From: Solirubrobacteraceae bacterium
GTDB taxonomy: Bacteria > Actinomycetota > Thermoleophilia > Solirubrobacterales > Solirubrobacteraceae
Assembly (NCBI GenBank): GCA_017882455.1
Contig: JADGPL010000008.1
Location: 62,001 to 126,000, forward strand
DNA length: 64,000 bases
Direction: 5' to 3'
Part shown: piece by piece, positions 45,322 through 55,121 of the stretch
How positions within the stretch are numbered: position 1 is the first letter of the stretch
How the letters are laid out: every line of letters begins with the position of its first letter
Notes under the pieces: model-generated
Databases searched by the model: none
The model's input: only the letters and a program-made list of their open reading frames with translations
Told to the model about the DNA's origin: nothing
Program-made: the position numbers and the translations under genes

Positions 45322-48188
45322 GAGCTGGGGCACGTCATCGGCTTGATTCCCGACGAGCTCAGACAGGTATCTACGCGTGCCGGGAGCTTGCCGCGACGCA
45401 CGGTGAAGCGCGTGTACTTGCCGATCTGCCCGGCTTTGAAGATCCTCACTTCGAGGACGGCTCCGGCCCGCAGCCAGCGCTCGAAGCGTCCGAAGGAGAC
45501 CAGCACGGTCCCCCCCTTGGCCTTGTTCTTTGCGGCCACCACCAGGCTCTGCGTCTTCGGCGGACAGCCATGGCCGTGGCAGGTAACGCTGACCCTCGCT
45601 CCCACCGGCGCCAACACCGTGAACAGCGCGATCCTGACCCCAGAGGACTTGGCCGAGCCGGCGATCCGCACCACCGGGAAGGGCTGCATCAGGGTGATCG
45701 GCTGCGAGGCGACGGTGATCGTCTCCGAGACTTCGCTCGAGAGGCCGCTTGCGTCGGTCACCCGCAGTCGCACCACGTGCGACCCCGCCGTCGCGAAGGA
45801 CGTGCTCAGCACGTGCTGCCCCGCGACCAGCGCCCCCCCGGGCAGGAGCGACCAGGCGTAGGTGGTGATCGGGCTGCCCGCGTCGCTCGAGGTGGACACG
45901 AGCGAGACGGCTTCGCCAACGTGCGGCGAGGCCGGGAACCACTGGAAGGAGGCGACAGGAGGCGGGGACGGCGGGGGCGGTGGCGGCGGGATGACAGTGA
46001 AGCTCACAGGTGTGCTGTAGCCGATGTTGCCGACGTCATCCCGTTGTTCGGCGCGTGCCGTATAGGTGCCCGGGCTCAGACCCCCGAATGTGCCCGACCA
46101 GGTTCCGCCCGTGGCCTGCACCGTGATTGCCTCCAGCGGGGCTGCGCCCGTGGTCGTGGCACCGGGGAACAACTGGATGGTCACCGACGAGGAGTCGCCT
46201 TCGGCCGTGCCGGCGCTACCGCTGACGAACTCGGAGGAGCGTTCGGTCGAGCTGCCGTCGGCAGGCGCCGCCAGTGTGACCTTCGGAGCGTCGCCGTCGA
46301 CGGTGAACGTCAATGGAGTGCTGAAGCCGGGCTGTCCGAGGGGATCTTCGTCGCCCTGTTCGGCCTGGGCGGTGTAGGTCCCGTCCGGCAGAGCGGTCAA
46401 CTGCTCGCTCCAGCCTGAGCCGCTCAGAGGAGCTTCGAGGGTCCTCGCGGGGGTGCCGATTGCGCTCGTGCCGCTGTAGAGCCTGAGGATGACCGATTGC
46501 GCATCTTCTACCCCTGTGGCACCTGTCCCGTTGAACAGCGTCGTGGGGCTCGTGGTGAAGCTGGAGCCGCGCATAAGACCGCCTGACATATGGAGCGTCA
46601 CTTCGGGGGAGTTGGTTTCGATGGCGAATGTGACGGTGCTGGTACCGCTGTTCCCGGCTTCGTCTGACTGTTCGGCCACCGCCGTGTAGATGCCATCACT
46701 CAAGGCGGGACCGGTCGAGCCGGTTGTCCATTTCGAGCCGCTGGGCGTGACGGTCGGGAGGGTCTCGCTCGGCGTCCCGGAAGCAGATGCGCCTGCATAG
46801 ATCTTCAGCGTCACAGACTGGTGGTCGCCGACCGCATGACCGGCCAGCCCGGAGAAGGTTGGCCGCGCAAGGTGTAGGACGGCGCCGTTTGATGGCGCGG
46901 CCATTGAGATAGTAGGTGGCGTCGTATCTACCGTAAAGGTTTCAACTGCGCTCGTGCCCATATTGCCTGCCGTGTCTTCCTGCGCGGCCTGCACCGTGTA
47001 TGTACCGTCTTCAAGCGCGATGGGTGTGTATTCCCATTTCGCTCCGCTGACCGCGACCTTCGCGGACCCTACGAGCTTGGCTCCCTGGTAGATCGTGACG
47101 TCGACCGACGGTCGATCCACTTCCAGTGCTCCCGCGGCACCCGAGAACGTCGGCGTCGAGCTCTTCGTCCAAGCAGGGAGCGAGTTGAGCGACACCACGG
47201 GCGCTTGTGTGTCCACGGTGAAGGTGACCGGCGCGCTCTTGCCCGTGTTGCCCGCTTGGTCTTTCTGAACCGCCTGTGAGGTGTAGGTGCCGTCGGCGAG
47301 TTTGGTGGCCGTGAACGACCAGCTCGCCGAGCTCACGGGCTCCGTCCCGGATTGCACGACCGAGCCGGTGACTCCCGTGCCCTCGTAGATGGTCACAGAG
47401 ACGGACGGCGCATCGCCGGCGAGTTCGCCCGCGGCGCCCGTGAGCGCGGGCGTCGAGTCCTTCGTCGGTGAGACCACGGGTTCGATCGAGACGACCGGCG
47501 CGGTGGTGTCCACGGTGAAGGTGACCGGCGCGCTTTCGCCGACGTTCCCGGCTTCATCACGCTGGAGTGCCTGCGCGGTGTAGGTGCCGTCGGCGAGATG
47601 GGGTGCCGGGTAGGACCACGCCCCCCCGCTCACCGGCGCGGTCGAAGTGGCCGCGACCGTGCCCCCGACCGAGCCGCCGTCGTAGATCGTCACGGCGACG
47701 GTCGAGCTGTCGCCGGGGAGCTCGCCCGCCGATCCGGTCAAGGTGGGCGAGGATTCGTTGGTGGGCGATGTCACGAGATCGAGCGATACGACGGGCTTGG
47801 TCGTATCGACGGTGAACGCGACGGAGCCGCTGCCCGTTTCCGCGCCGTTGGTCTGTTCCACGACCGCCGTGTACTGACCGTCGGAGAGGCTCGATGCGGC
47901 GCTCGCTTCCCAGGATTCCCCTACGGGCGCGATCACGAGCGGAGTCTGCACGGGCGAGACCTGAGTGTCGGTGCCTGCGTAGATCGCGAGCGTGACCGAA
48001 TCCAGGGTGTCGCTCGTCGTCCCGGCAAACACGGTCGTGGCGTCACGGGTCGAGCCGTTCGCCGAGGGCTGGGTGATCGTCAGGGACGGCGGCGCGGCCA
48101 TGGCCGGCGCCTGCGCGACGCCCAGGAGCAGCCCCAGGGCGAGGCACGCCGCCGTGAGTGCTCGCGCAACTTGTCTTCCAGCCGTCAT
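45318..48188 (-). CDS. Large secreted Ig-like repeat protein with PKD domain
   Basis: With the ATG at 48188 the protein has 956 residues and a signal peptide (residues 1-32, ending AMA). It then carries about seven tandem bacterial Ig-like modules of about 99 residues, each ending in a D-G-x-Y-T-A-x-A-x-Q-x-D-x-A-G-N strand and a F-T-V-D-T-x-x-P start, followed by a Pro-rich spacer (PPPPPPPSPPP), a PKD-like domain (FQWFPASPHVGEAVSL), and a C-terminal domain with two Cys (VTCHGHGCPP) and no membrane anchor or LPXTG. The modules are typical adhesion or surface-layer building blocks. It leads the three-gene unit. Function in adhesion or envelope structure is inferred. A longer frame to 48698 was not used. 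Confidence 0.88.
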   Translation of the reverse strand: MTAGRQVARALTAACLALGLLLGVAQAPAMAAPPSLTITQPSANGSTRDATTVFAGTTSDTLDSVTLAIYAGTDTQVSPVQTPLVIAPVGESWEASAASSLSDGQYTAVVEQTNGAETGSGSVAFTVDTTKPVVSLDLVTSPTNESSPTLTGSAGELPGDSSTVAVTIYDGGSVGGTVAATSTAPVSGGAWSYPAPHLADGTYTAQALQRDEAGNVGESAPVTFTVDTTAPVVSIEPVVSPTKDSTPALTGAAGELAGDAPSVSVTIYEGTGVTGSVVQSGTEPVSSASWSFTATKLADGTYTSQAVQKDQAGNTGKSAPVTFTVDTQAPVVSLNSLPAWTKSSTPTFSGAAGALEVDRPSVDVTIYQGAKLVGSAKVAVSGAKWEYTPIALEDGTYTVQAAQEDTAGNMGTSAVETFTVDTTPPTISMAAPSNGAVLHLARPTFSGLAGHAVGDHQSVTLKIYAGASASGTPSETLPTVTPSGSKWTTGSTGPALSDGIYTAVAEQSDEAGNSGTSTVTFAIETNSPEVTLHMSGGLMRGSSFTTSPTTLFNGTGATGVEDAQSVILRLYSGTSAIGTPARTLEAPLSGSGWSEQLTALPDGTYTAQAEQGDEDPLGQPGFSTPLTFTVDGDAPKVTLAAPADGSSTERSSEFVSGSAGTAEGDSSSVTIQLFPGATTTGAAPLEAITVQATGGTWSGTFGGLSPGTYTARAEQRDDVGNIGYSTPVSFTVIPPPPPPPSPPPVASFQWFPASPHVGEAVSLVSTSSDAGSPITTYAWSLLPGGALVAGQHVLSTSFATAGSHVVRLRVTDASGLSSEVSETITVASQPITLMQPFPVVRIAGSAKSSGVRIALFTVLAPVGARVSVTCHGHGCPPKTQSLVVAAKNKAKGGTVLVSFGRFERWLRAGAVLEVRIFKAGQIGKYTRFTVRRGKLPARVDTCLSSSGIKPMTCPSS
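46900..47830. repeat. Tandem DNA repeats of 297 bases in the Ig-repeat gene
   Basis: The coding sequence of successive Ig modules is repeated at DNA level; for example GTCCACGGTGAAGGTGACCG occurs at 47211 and again at 47508, exactly 297 bases (99 codons) apart. This implies recent duplication or concerted change of modules, and module number may vary between strains. Confidence 0.7.
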
Positions 48189-48434
48189 TGAGAGATGCCG
48201 CTCCAAACTCCGTTGTCTCGACCAGGCCCCGCCAAACCGCGGCAGACGGCGGCGGGCTTGCGCCTCGATTCCGCCGCAGCGAATGATATGGGGAATTGCT
48301 GGGGATTTGGGAGCTTTGATCGAGAGAGGGGATGTTCCCGCGAACCCGCGACGACGACGCCTCGCTCCCAAAACGGGATTCCACATCGTAAAATCCCCGA
48401 TCCAGCGGCTGGGCAGGCGATACTCCGAGCGACG

Positions 48435-49214
48435 ATGAGCGTTCTCGCGAGCCTGTTCCCGATAGGCCATATCTACGACCTGGTGGTCGCCGACGACCAT
48501 CGCCAGCATGCCTTCGTCTGTCTCACCGCATTGCTGATCTCCTTCTTCCTGATCCGCACCAGCGCTCGGATGACCAGAGCCTTCACCTGGTGGCCGGGCG
48601 GTGTCGAAACCGGCGACGGCGTGCATCTGCACCATTTCGTGTGGGGCATCTTCCTGATGCTGGGAAGCGGCTTTGCCGGAATCGGCCTGCATCTGCACGA
48701 GCCATGGGGAGGCATCGACGCGGCCATCTTCGGAGTCGGGGCGGGTCTGACCCTCGACGAGTTCGCTCTGTGGACGCGCCTCGAAGACGTCTACTGGAGC
48801 GAGCAGGGACGCTCCTCGCTCGAGGCCGTGACGATCGTGAGCGTGGTTGGCTCGCTCGTGGTGATCGGAGTGCAGCCGTTCGACCTCGACGCTCCCGCTT
48901 CCGCCATCACGGTGAGCTCAGCGATCGGCATATCGCTGCTCGTCGCGGTCACCGCCTTCCTCAAGGGGCGCATCCTGCTGGGGACCGTCGGCCTGTTCAT
49001 CCTGCCCGTGGGACTGCTCGGCGCCATCCGCATCGCCCATCCCAGCTCACCGTGGGCCCGCCGGCGCTATCCGGCTGGGAGCCGGCGCCTCGTGACCGCC
49101 GAGAGGCGCTTCGATGACCCGACCCGCCGGGGCGCGAGGCTGCGCCGTCGGCTGGCAGACCTCGTCGGCGGTCGCCCGAGCGATCTGGACGCAAGCCAAT
49201 CCGGGCGGTCATGA
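48435..49214 (+). CDS. Integral membrane protein with HLHHF motif
   Basis: A 259-residue protein with five or six membrane helices. The motif GDGVHLHHFVWGIFLMLGSG (about residues 55-74) and GLTLDEFALWTRLEDVYW are conserved features of an actinobacterial integral membrane family of unknown function; the His cluster and Asp-Glu could bind metal. The ATG at 48435 is chosen over upstream codons in the same frame because family similarity starts here. It is divergent from the Ig-repeat gene across 246 bases, which hold no gene and probably both promoters. Confidence 0.85.
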   Translation: MSVLASLFPIGHIYDLVVADDHRQHAFVCLTALLISFFLIRTSARMTRAFTWWPGGVETGDGVHLHHFVWGIFLMLGSGFAGIGLHLHEPWGGIDAAIFGVGAGLTLDEFALWTRLEDVYWSEQGRSSLEAVTIVSVVGSLVVIGVQPFDLDAPASAITVSSAIGISLLVAVTAFLKGRILLGTVGLFILPVGLLGAIRIAHPSSPWARRRYPAGSRRLVTAERRFDDPTRRGARLRRRLADLVGGRPSDLDASQSGRS

Positions 49215-49230
49215 CCGAGCTGAGCCCCCG

Positions 49231-50393
49231 CTAGCCCAGCCGGGCAACACCGTCGGGAAGTGCCCTGCGGACACGCTGCGGCTGCTCGGCGCCCAGCGCC
49301 TCGGCGACCACGCGGTGGTACTCCTCGCCCTCGAGCAGGAACGAGTCGTGTCCCCAGGGCGAGGCGATCTCGACGTGGCGCGCCTCGACACCGCCGGCGC
49401 TCAGCGAGCGCACCAGATGGCGAGAATGCTCGCTGCCGAAGCGCCAGTCGCTGTCGAAGGAGACGGCGAGGAAGCGCGTGCTCACGCGCGCGAGGTCGAG
49501 CGTCGGGTCGGCAAAGGGATCGAAGTAGTCCATCAGCCGGGTCAGGTAGAGGTAGCTCAGCGCGTCGAAGCGCTCGACGAAGCTCTCGCCCTGGTGATCG
49601 AGATAGTGCTCGACCTCGAAGTCGCTTCCCATGGTCATCTGGGCCCCAGGCCCGCCACGGCGACGGCGGTCGAACTTTCGGCGCATCGACTCGGCCGACA
49701 GGTAGGTGACGTGCCCGAGCCTACGGGCGACCGACAGCCCGTGCCGGGGACGCGATGGTCCGTCGAGATAATCGCCGCCGTGGAACTCCGGATCCCCCAT
49801 GATCGCGGCACGGGCCACGGCCGTGAGCGCGATGTTCTGAGCGCTCAGGCGCGCGCTCGCGCAGACGAGCACTGCCCGCTCGATCTCCTCCGGGTGGTCG
49901 AGTGCCCACTGCAGCACCTGCATGCCACCGAGCGAGCCCCCGATGGCGGCGTGCAGGCGGGCGATTCCCAGGTGGCGCAGCAGCGCGCGATGCACGGCGA
50001 GGAGGTCACGCACGCTCAACAGCGGGAAGCGCAGCCCGTAGGCGCGTCCGGTGCGCGGATCGACGCTCGCCGGTCCGGTGGTGCCCGAGCAGCCGCCGAG
50101 CAGGTTGGCACAGACGACGAAATAGCGCTCGGTGTCAAGCGGACGCCCGGGACCGATGATCGTGTCCCACCATCCGCGCTGCGCGGGGTCGCCGTGGTGC
50201 CCCGCCGCGTGCGCGTCACCGCTGAGCGCGTGGCAGACGAACACGGCGTTGCCCCCGGCGGCGTCGAGCGTGCCGTAGGTCTCATAGGCCACCTCCACGG
50301 GCGCGAGCGCCGCCCCCGACTGGAGCCTGAGCGGGCCGTCCTCCGCGAAGAGCACGACCCGCCGGGTCTCCACGCGGCCGAGACCGCCCGCGG

Positions 50394-50397
<4 letters not shown>
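49231..50397 (-). CDS. metX: Homoserine O-acetyltransferase
   Basis: Acetylates homoserine in methionine synthesis. The 388-residue alpha/beta-hydrolase protein has the MetX signatures [43 protein letters not shown], the nucleophile elbow GGSLGGMQ (Ser about residue 153), and the catalytic Asp and His in SFDSDWRF and WGHDSFL. ATG at 50397 overlaps the metY stop (ATGA). Gene order metY-metX is common in actinobacteria. Very confident. Confidence 0.96.
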
Positions 50398-51695
<1,298 letters not shown>

Positions 51696-51724
51696 GTTGT
51701 GCTCCTCGGTTAGCCGTGGCTCAA

Positions 51725-51734
51725 AAGTCCACTT
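51725..51734. promoter_or_regulatory. Possible operator upstream of metY
   Basis: The interrupted inverted repeat AAGT-CC-ACTT stands about 30 bases upstream of the metY start in an AT-richer promoter-like stretch (51721-51755). A sulfur or methionine regulator could bind here; no known consensus was recognised. Confidence 0.25.
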
Positions 51735-51775
51735 AGCTTATCGATTTTAGTGAGATTTGCCCGGTTCTCTTGCGC

Positions 51776-52651
51776 TCAGGCCGCGGGCGCGTGGCGCGGC
51801 TCGGCGCGGACCTCGAATCCGGTGAGCGTGAGCGGGCCGAACGACGTGATCAGCGCGACGTCGACGGCGTCGCGGCCGCGCCCGACCACGACCCGCCCCA
51901 CGCGGGGAGTGTTGTTGCGGGCGTCGAAGGTGTGCCAATGGCCGTCCAGATAGACCTCGAACCAGGCCGCGAAATCCATCGCTTCCGGGGGTACCGGAAC
52001 TCCGATGTTGGGGATGTAGCCGAACACATACCGCGCCGGGATGTTCAGCGCCCGGCAGAACGTGATGGCCAGGTGGGCGAAATCGCGGCAGACCCCCTGG
52101 CCGGCCCGGTAGGCGTCGGCGGCGGTGGTCCAGGGGTTGGAGGCGCCGGGCACGAACTCGAGCTGGTCGTGCACGTAGTCGACGATCGCCTGCACGCGCC
52201 CCCACCCCGGCGCCAGAGCGCCGAAGCGCTGCCAGGCCTCATGGCCGAGCTCGTCCGGCAGGCAGAAGCGACTCGGCATCACGTAGCCCAAAACATCGTC
52301 GGGCAGCGAGCCGACCGGCGTCTCGGCGGCCCCGAGGTCGATCCAGTCGTCGGGAAGCGAGAGCCGGACGTGCGCCTCGTAGTCGATCTGAGAGGCACCG
52401 GCCTCGAGCTGGAATCGCTCGCAGCGGTTGCCATAGAGGTCGAGGTAGCCGTGGTGCTCAGAGCGCGTGTCCCAGCGCTCGCCGCCGATCGCCACGCCGT
52501 ACTGCTGGACCGGAGCCACCTGCAGGACCGCCGATGCCGGCTGGCCGGACTCCACCCCGAAGCGACAGCCGACCGTCAGCTCGAGCGGCTGAGTGGCGCC
52601 GGCCGAAGGAAGCGGGGATGGGCCCGGATCGCTCATCTGGTCTGTGAGCAT
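51776..52651 (-). CDS. Transglutaminase-like protein with altered active site
   Basis: A 291-residue protein of the transglutaminase-like family: a beta-rich N-terminal domain (about 20-130), then GQGVCRDFAHLAITFCRALNIPARYV with the nucleophilic Cys (about residue 190), and MDFAAWFEVYLDGHWHTFDARN where the family usually has DFHAWFE; the His position is Ala and another His appears at DGHWH. The Asp of FDARN is retained. So it may be inactive, or the His is supplied elsewhere. It follows the flippase-like gene by 33 bases. Compare the complete triad in the 40.8-kb gene. Confidence 0.85.
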   Translation of the reverse strand: MLTDQMSDPGPSPLPSAGATQPLELTVGCRFGVESGQPASAVLQVAPVQQYGVAIGGERWDTRSEHHGYLDLYGNRCERFQLEAGASQIDYEAHVRLSLPDDWIDLGAAETPVGSLPDDVLGYVMPSRFCLPDELGHEAWQRFGALAPGWGRVQAIVDYVHDQLEFVPGASNPWTTAADAYRAGQGVCRDFAHLAITFCRALNIPARYVFGYIPNIGVPVPPEAMDFAAWFEVYLDGHWHTFDARNNTPRVGRVVVGRGRDAVDVALITSFGPLTLTGFEVRAEPRHAPAA

Positions 52652-52684
52652 GCCACGTGGACGCCGTACTACCCGCCCGTGCCC

Positions 52685-53815
52685 TCAGTGCGACTCGGCG
52701 CGGACCACGACCCGTCCCAGGCCGATCACCTCCATCTCGCTCTGCGGCACGCAGACGGCGAGCTGCTCGGCCTCGTTGCGCAGGGTTCGGCGCAGCGTCA
52801 CGAACGCCGCGCCGCCGACAACAGCCGGGACCCACAGGGCGATCGCGCGGTATGCCAACACAGCGCCGGCGGCCGAGGTGAGCGACACGTGATACAGCGC
52901 GAGGGTGCCCACGAGACCGGCATCGACGCCGCCGATGCCCCCGGGTACGGGAATCAGGCCGCCGAGCTCGCCGATCAGATACGCGAGCGAGAGAATCGCC
53001 AGCGACGGCGCCCCGCCGAGCGCATGGAAGGTGGCCCACAGGATCAGCACGTCGAAGACCAGGTAGGCGAGGAGGCCGAGCACCAGCAGGAGGTTGCCCT
53101 CGCGCAGCAGCGTCACGGCCTCCTGCACTCCGTCGGCGACCGCGGTCAGGCCCTTCCACAGCGCGCGCACGCGCCGCGAGGGTTCGTGCCCGGCGCCCTC
53201 CTTCAGGCGCACCCCCCAGCGCTCCGCCACGCGGCCGGCCAGCAGCGCGGCGACGATCGCGCCGGCCGCCACGACGGCGGGCGCGGCCGTGAGCAGGAGG
53301 TTGCCCTCACCGCCGAGCACACCCACGGCGAGGGCAAGACCGAGGAGGATCACGCCGACGACGTTGGGCACGCTCGTGAGCAGGAAGAAGGCGACGGTGC
53401 GCCGCGCGATCTCGCGGCCCGCCATTCCGCCCCGTTTGAGCGCCCACGCGCCCAGCGCGAGCCCCCCCGCCCCACCCGTCGGGAAGAGCGCGTTGGCGCC
53501 CAGCTCGGACATCCCGATCTGGTAGCTGACGCGCCAGCTCATGCGCCTGCAGAAGATCATCCGAAAGACGACCACGTAGCCGAGACCCGAGAGCAGCTTC
53601 AGCCCGACCCCGAGGACGAGCCAGCCGGGTTGGGCGTGCGTGAGGCGCGAGCGCAGAGTGCCGAGCCCCGGCAACAGGGCCACGAGGGCGAGGACCACGG
53701 CGAGAAGACCGAGGGCGAACAGCAGGCGCGAGCGCAGCCGTCGGCGGCTGAGCTCCTCCGGTACCTCGAGCTCGCTCGGTGCGATGTGAGAGGGCTCCTG
53801 CAGCTGGCGCTCCAC
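52685..53815 (-). CDS. Flippase-like (UPF0104/LPG-synthase membrane-domain) protein
   Basis: A 376-residue inner-membrane protein with about eight helices. Segments LGANALFPTGGAGGLALGAWAL and LIGELGGLIPVPGGIGGVDAGLVGTL (outlined) are the two conserved re-entrant regions of the lysylphosphatidylglycerol synthase membrane domain family (AglD/UPF0104). Members act as lipid flippases or carriers. The GTG at 53815 is used; the frame is open to 54043 but that part overlaps the divergent PPK2 gene. Divergent promoters probably lie in the 52 bases between. Confidence 0.85.
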   Translation of the reverse strand: MERQLQEPSHIAPSELEVPEELSRRRLRSRLLFALGLLAVVLALVALLPGLGTLRSRLTHAQPGWLVLGVGLKLLSGLGYVVVFRMIFCRRMSWRVSYQIGMSELGANALFPTGGAGGLALGAWALKRGGMAGREIARRTVAFFLLTSVPNVVGVILLGLALAVGVLGGEGNLLLTAAPAVVAAGAIVAALLAGRVAERWGVRLKEGAGHEPSRRVRALWKGLTAVADGVQEAVTLLREGNLLLVLGLLAYLVFDVLILWATFHALGGAPSLAILSLAYLIGELGGLIPVPGGIGGVDAGLVGTLALYHVSLTSAAGAVLAYRAIALWVPAVVGGAAFVTLRRTLRNEAEQLAVCVPQSEMEVIGLGRVVVRAESH

Positions 53816-53867
53816 CGGCCCATCGTTACAACTTTCCGGCCTCCTCCAAGATCGACCACCTGGAAGA

Positions 53868-54680
53868 ATGGCAAGGATGGCGTTGCCGCTCGAGATCAGC
53901 CAAAAGCAGTACGAGAAGGAGCTGCTGCGCCTGCAGACCGAGCTGGTCCTCATGCAGGAGTGGATCGTCGCCGAAGGCAGGCGCCTGATCGTGGTCTTCG
54001 AGGGACGCGACACCGCGGGCAAGGACGGGGTGATCAAGCGCATCGTCGCCTACCTGAACCCGCGCACCTGCCGGATCGTGGCCGTCCCCACGCCGAGCGA
54101 GCGCGAGCGGAGCGAGTGGTACTTCCAGCGCTACGTCGCGCACCTGCCCGCGGCCGGCGAGATCGTGCTGTTCGACCGCAGCTGGTACAACCGCGCCGGG
54201 GTGGAGCGAGTGATGGGCTTCTGCACCGAGGCCGAGTACGAGGAGTTCCTGCGCTTCTGCCCCGAGTTCGAGCAGGCGCTCGTGAACGACGGGATCATGC
54301 TCGTGAAGTACTGGCTCTCGGTCAGCGACCGCGAGCAGGAGCGGCGCTTCGATAACCGGCTCACCGATCCCCGCAAGCGCTGGAAGTTCAGCCCGATCGA
54401 CCTGCAGGCGCGCGCCCGCTGGGTGGACTACGCACAGGCCAAGGACGTGATGTTCGAGCGCACGGACAGCGAGTCGAGCCCGTGGTACGTGGTGGAGGCA
54501 GACGACAAGCGCACAGCTCGCCTGAACCTGATCAGCCACCTGCTCTCGATCGTTCCCTACGAGCATCTCGACAAGGCCAAGACGGTGAAGCTACCCCCAC
54601 GCCAAAGTCGCAAGTACGAGCGGCCGTCGCGGCTCACCGAACGGCTGGTACCGACGCGCTACCAGGTCGATGAACACTAG
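53868..54680 (+). CDS. ppk2: Polyphosphate kinase 2 family protein
   Basis: Transfers phosphate between polyphosphate and nucleotides. 270 residues. Features: Walker A EGRDTAGKDG (about residues 45-54), the lid-region arginines, RYVAHLPAAGEIVLFDRSWYNRAGVERVMGF with Walker B FDRSWYNR, and SDREQERRF and WKFSPID. Length and motifs fit class I PPK2 (ADP phosphorylation) but class was not tested. ATG at 53868 has GGAAG close by; an ATG at 53877 is also possible. It is probably a single-gene unit. Confidence 0.93.
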   Translation: MARMALPLEISQKQYEKELLRLQTELVLMQEWIVAEGRRLIVVFEGRDTAGKDGVIKRIVAYLNPRTCRIVAVPTPSERERSEWYFQRYVAHLPAAGEIVLFDRSWYNRAGVERVMGFCTEAEYEEFLRFCPEFEQALVNDGIMLVKYWLSVSDREQERRFDNRLTDPRKRWKFSPIDLQARARWVDYAQAKDVMFERTDSESSPWYVVEADDKRTARLNLISHLLSIVPYEHLDKAKTVKLPPRQSRKYERPSRLTERLVPTRYQVDEH

Positions 54681-54719
54681 CTCGCCGACGGGCGAACGCC
54701 AGCACCTGCCCCGCTCCCG

Positions 54720-55121
54720 CTAGCGCACGACCCGCAGGGTGGCCTGCATGCCGAGCTTCGCGTGTTCGGGGAGCGAGCACCACAGGCGATAGATCCCGGG
54801 CTTCATCCGCACCACGCCGTCCCAGCGCCTTCCGGGCGTGAGTTCGGGCGTCGTGACTTCGCCGCGGGAGCCCAGCGCGACGAGCCGCAGATCGTGCGGA
54901 TCCATGCCGCGGTCGATCGCCTCGAGGCTGACCGGTCCGGCCTTGACCACGCCGCGGGAGAGGATCAGGCGGTACTCGACCTGGATCACCTGCAGGTGCG
55001 AGCTGGCGGCGGCCGCGCGAGCCGCGCCCGCGTTGGAGCGTCCCGGCGCGCTCGCGGCGATCGCGAGCCCATAGGCTGCGGCGAGGAGGCCACCCAGCAT
55101 CGCGATGCGCACCCGTCTCAA
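54720..55121 (-). CDS. Exported cupredoxin-like protein
   Basis: A 133-residue protein with signal peptide (about 1-30) and a small beta barrel. Likely type-1 copper ligands: His in MDPHDLRL, Cys and His in LWCSLPEHAKLGM, and the Met of KLGM, the usual H-C-H-M order. The start TTG at 55121 overlaps the stop of the DUF1501 gene by four bases; GTG at 55112 and ATG at 55100 are alternatives. It is the last gene of a DUF1800-DUF1501-cupredoxin unit and could be an electron carrier for a periplasmic redox step. Confidence 0.78.
   Translation of the reverse strand: MRRVRIAMLGGLLAAAYGLAIAASAPGRSNAGAARAAAASSHLQVIQVEYRLILSRGVVKAGPVSLEAIDRGMDPHDLRLVALGSRGEVTTPELTPGRRWDGVVRMKPGIYRLWCSLPEHAKLGMQATLRVVR

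Noticed and set aside
45318..48698. Upstream extension of the Ig-repeat gene
   Set aside because: The part before 48188 has no signal peptide and covers the divergent promoter region and the start of the plus-strand membrane protein gene.
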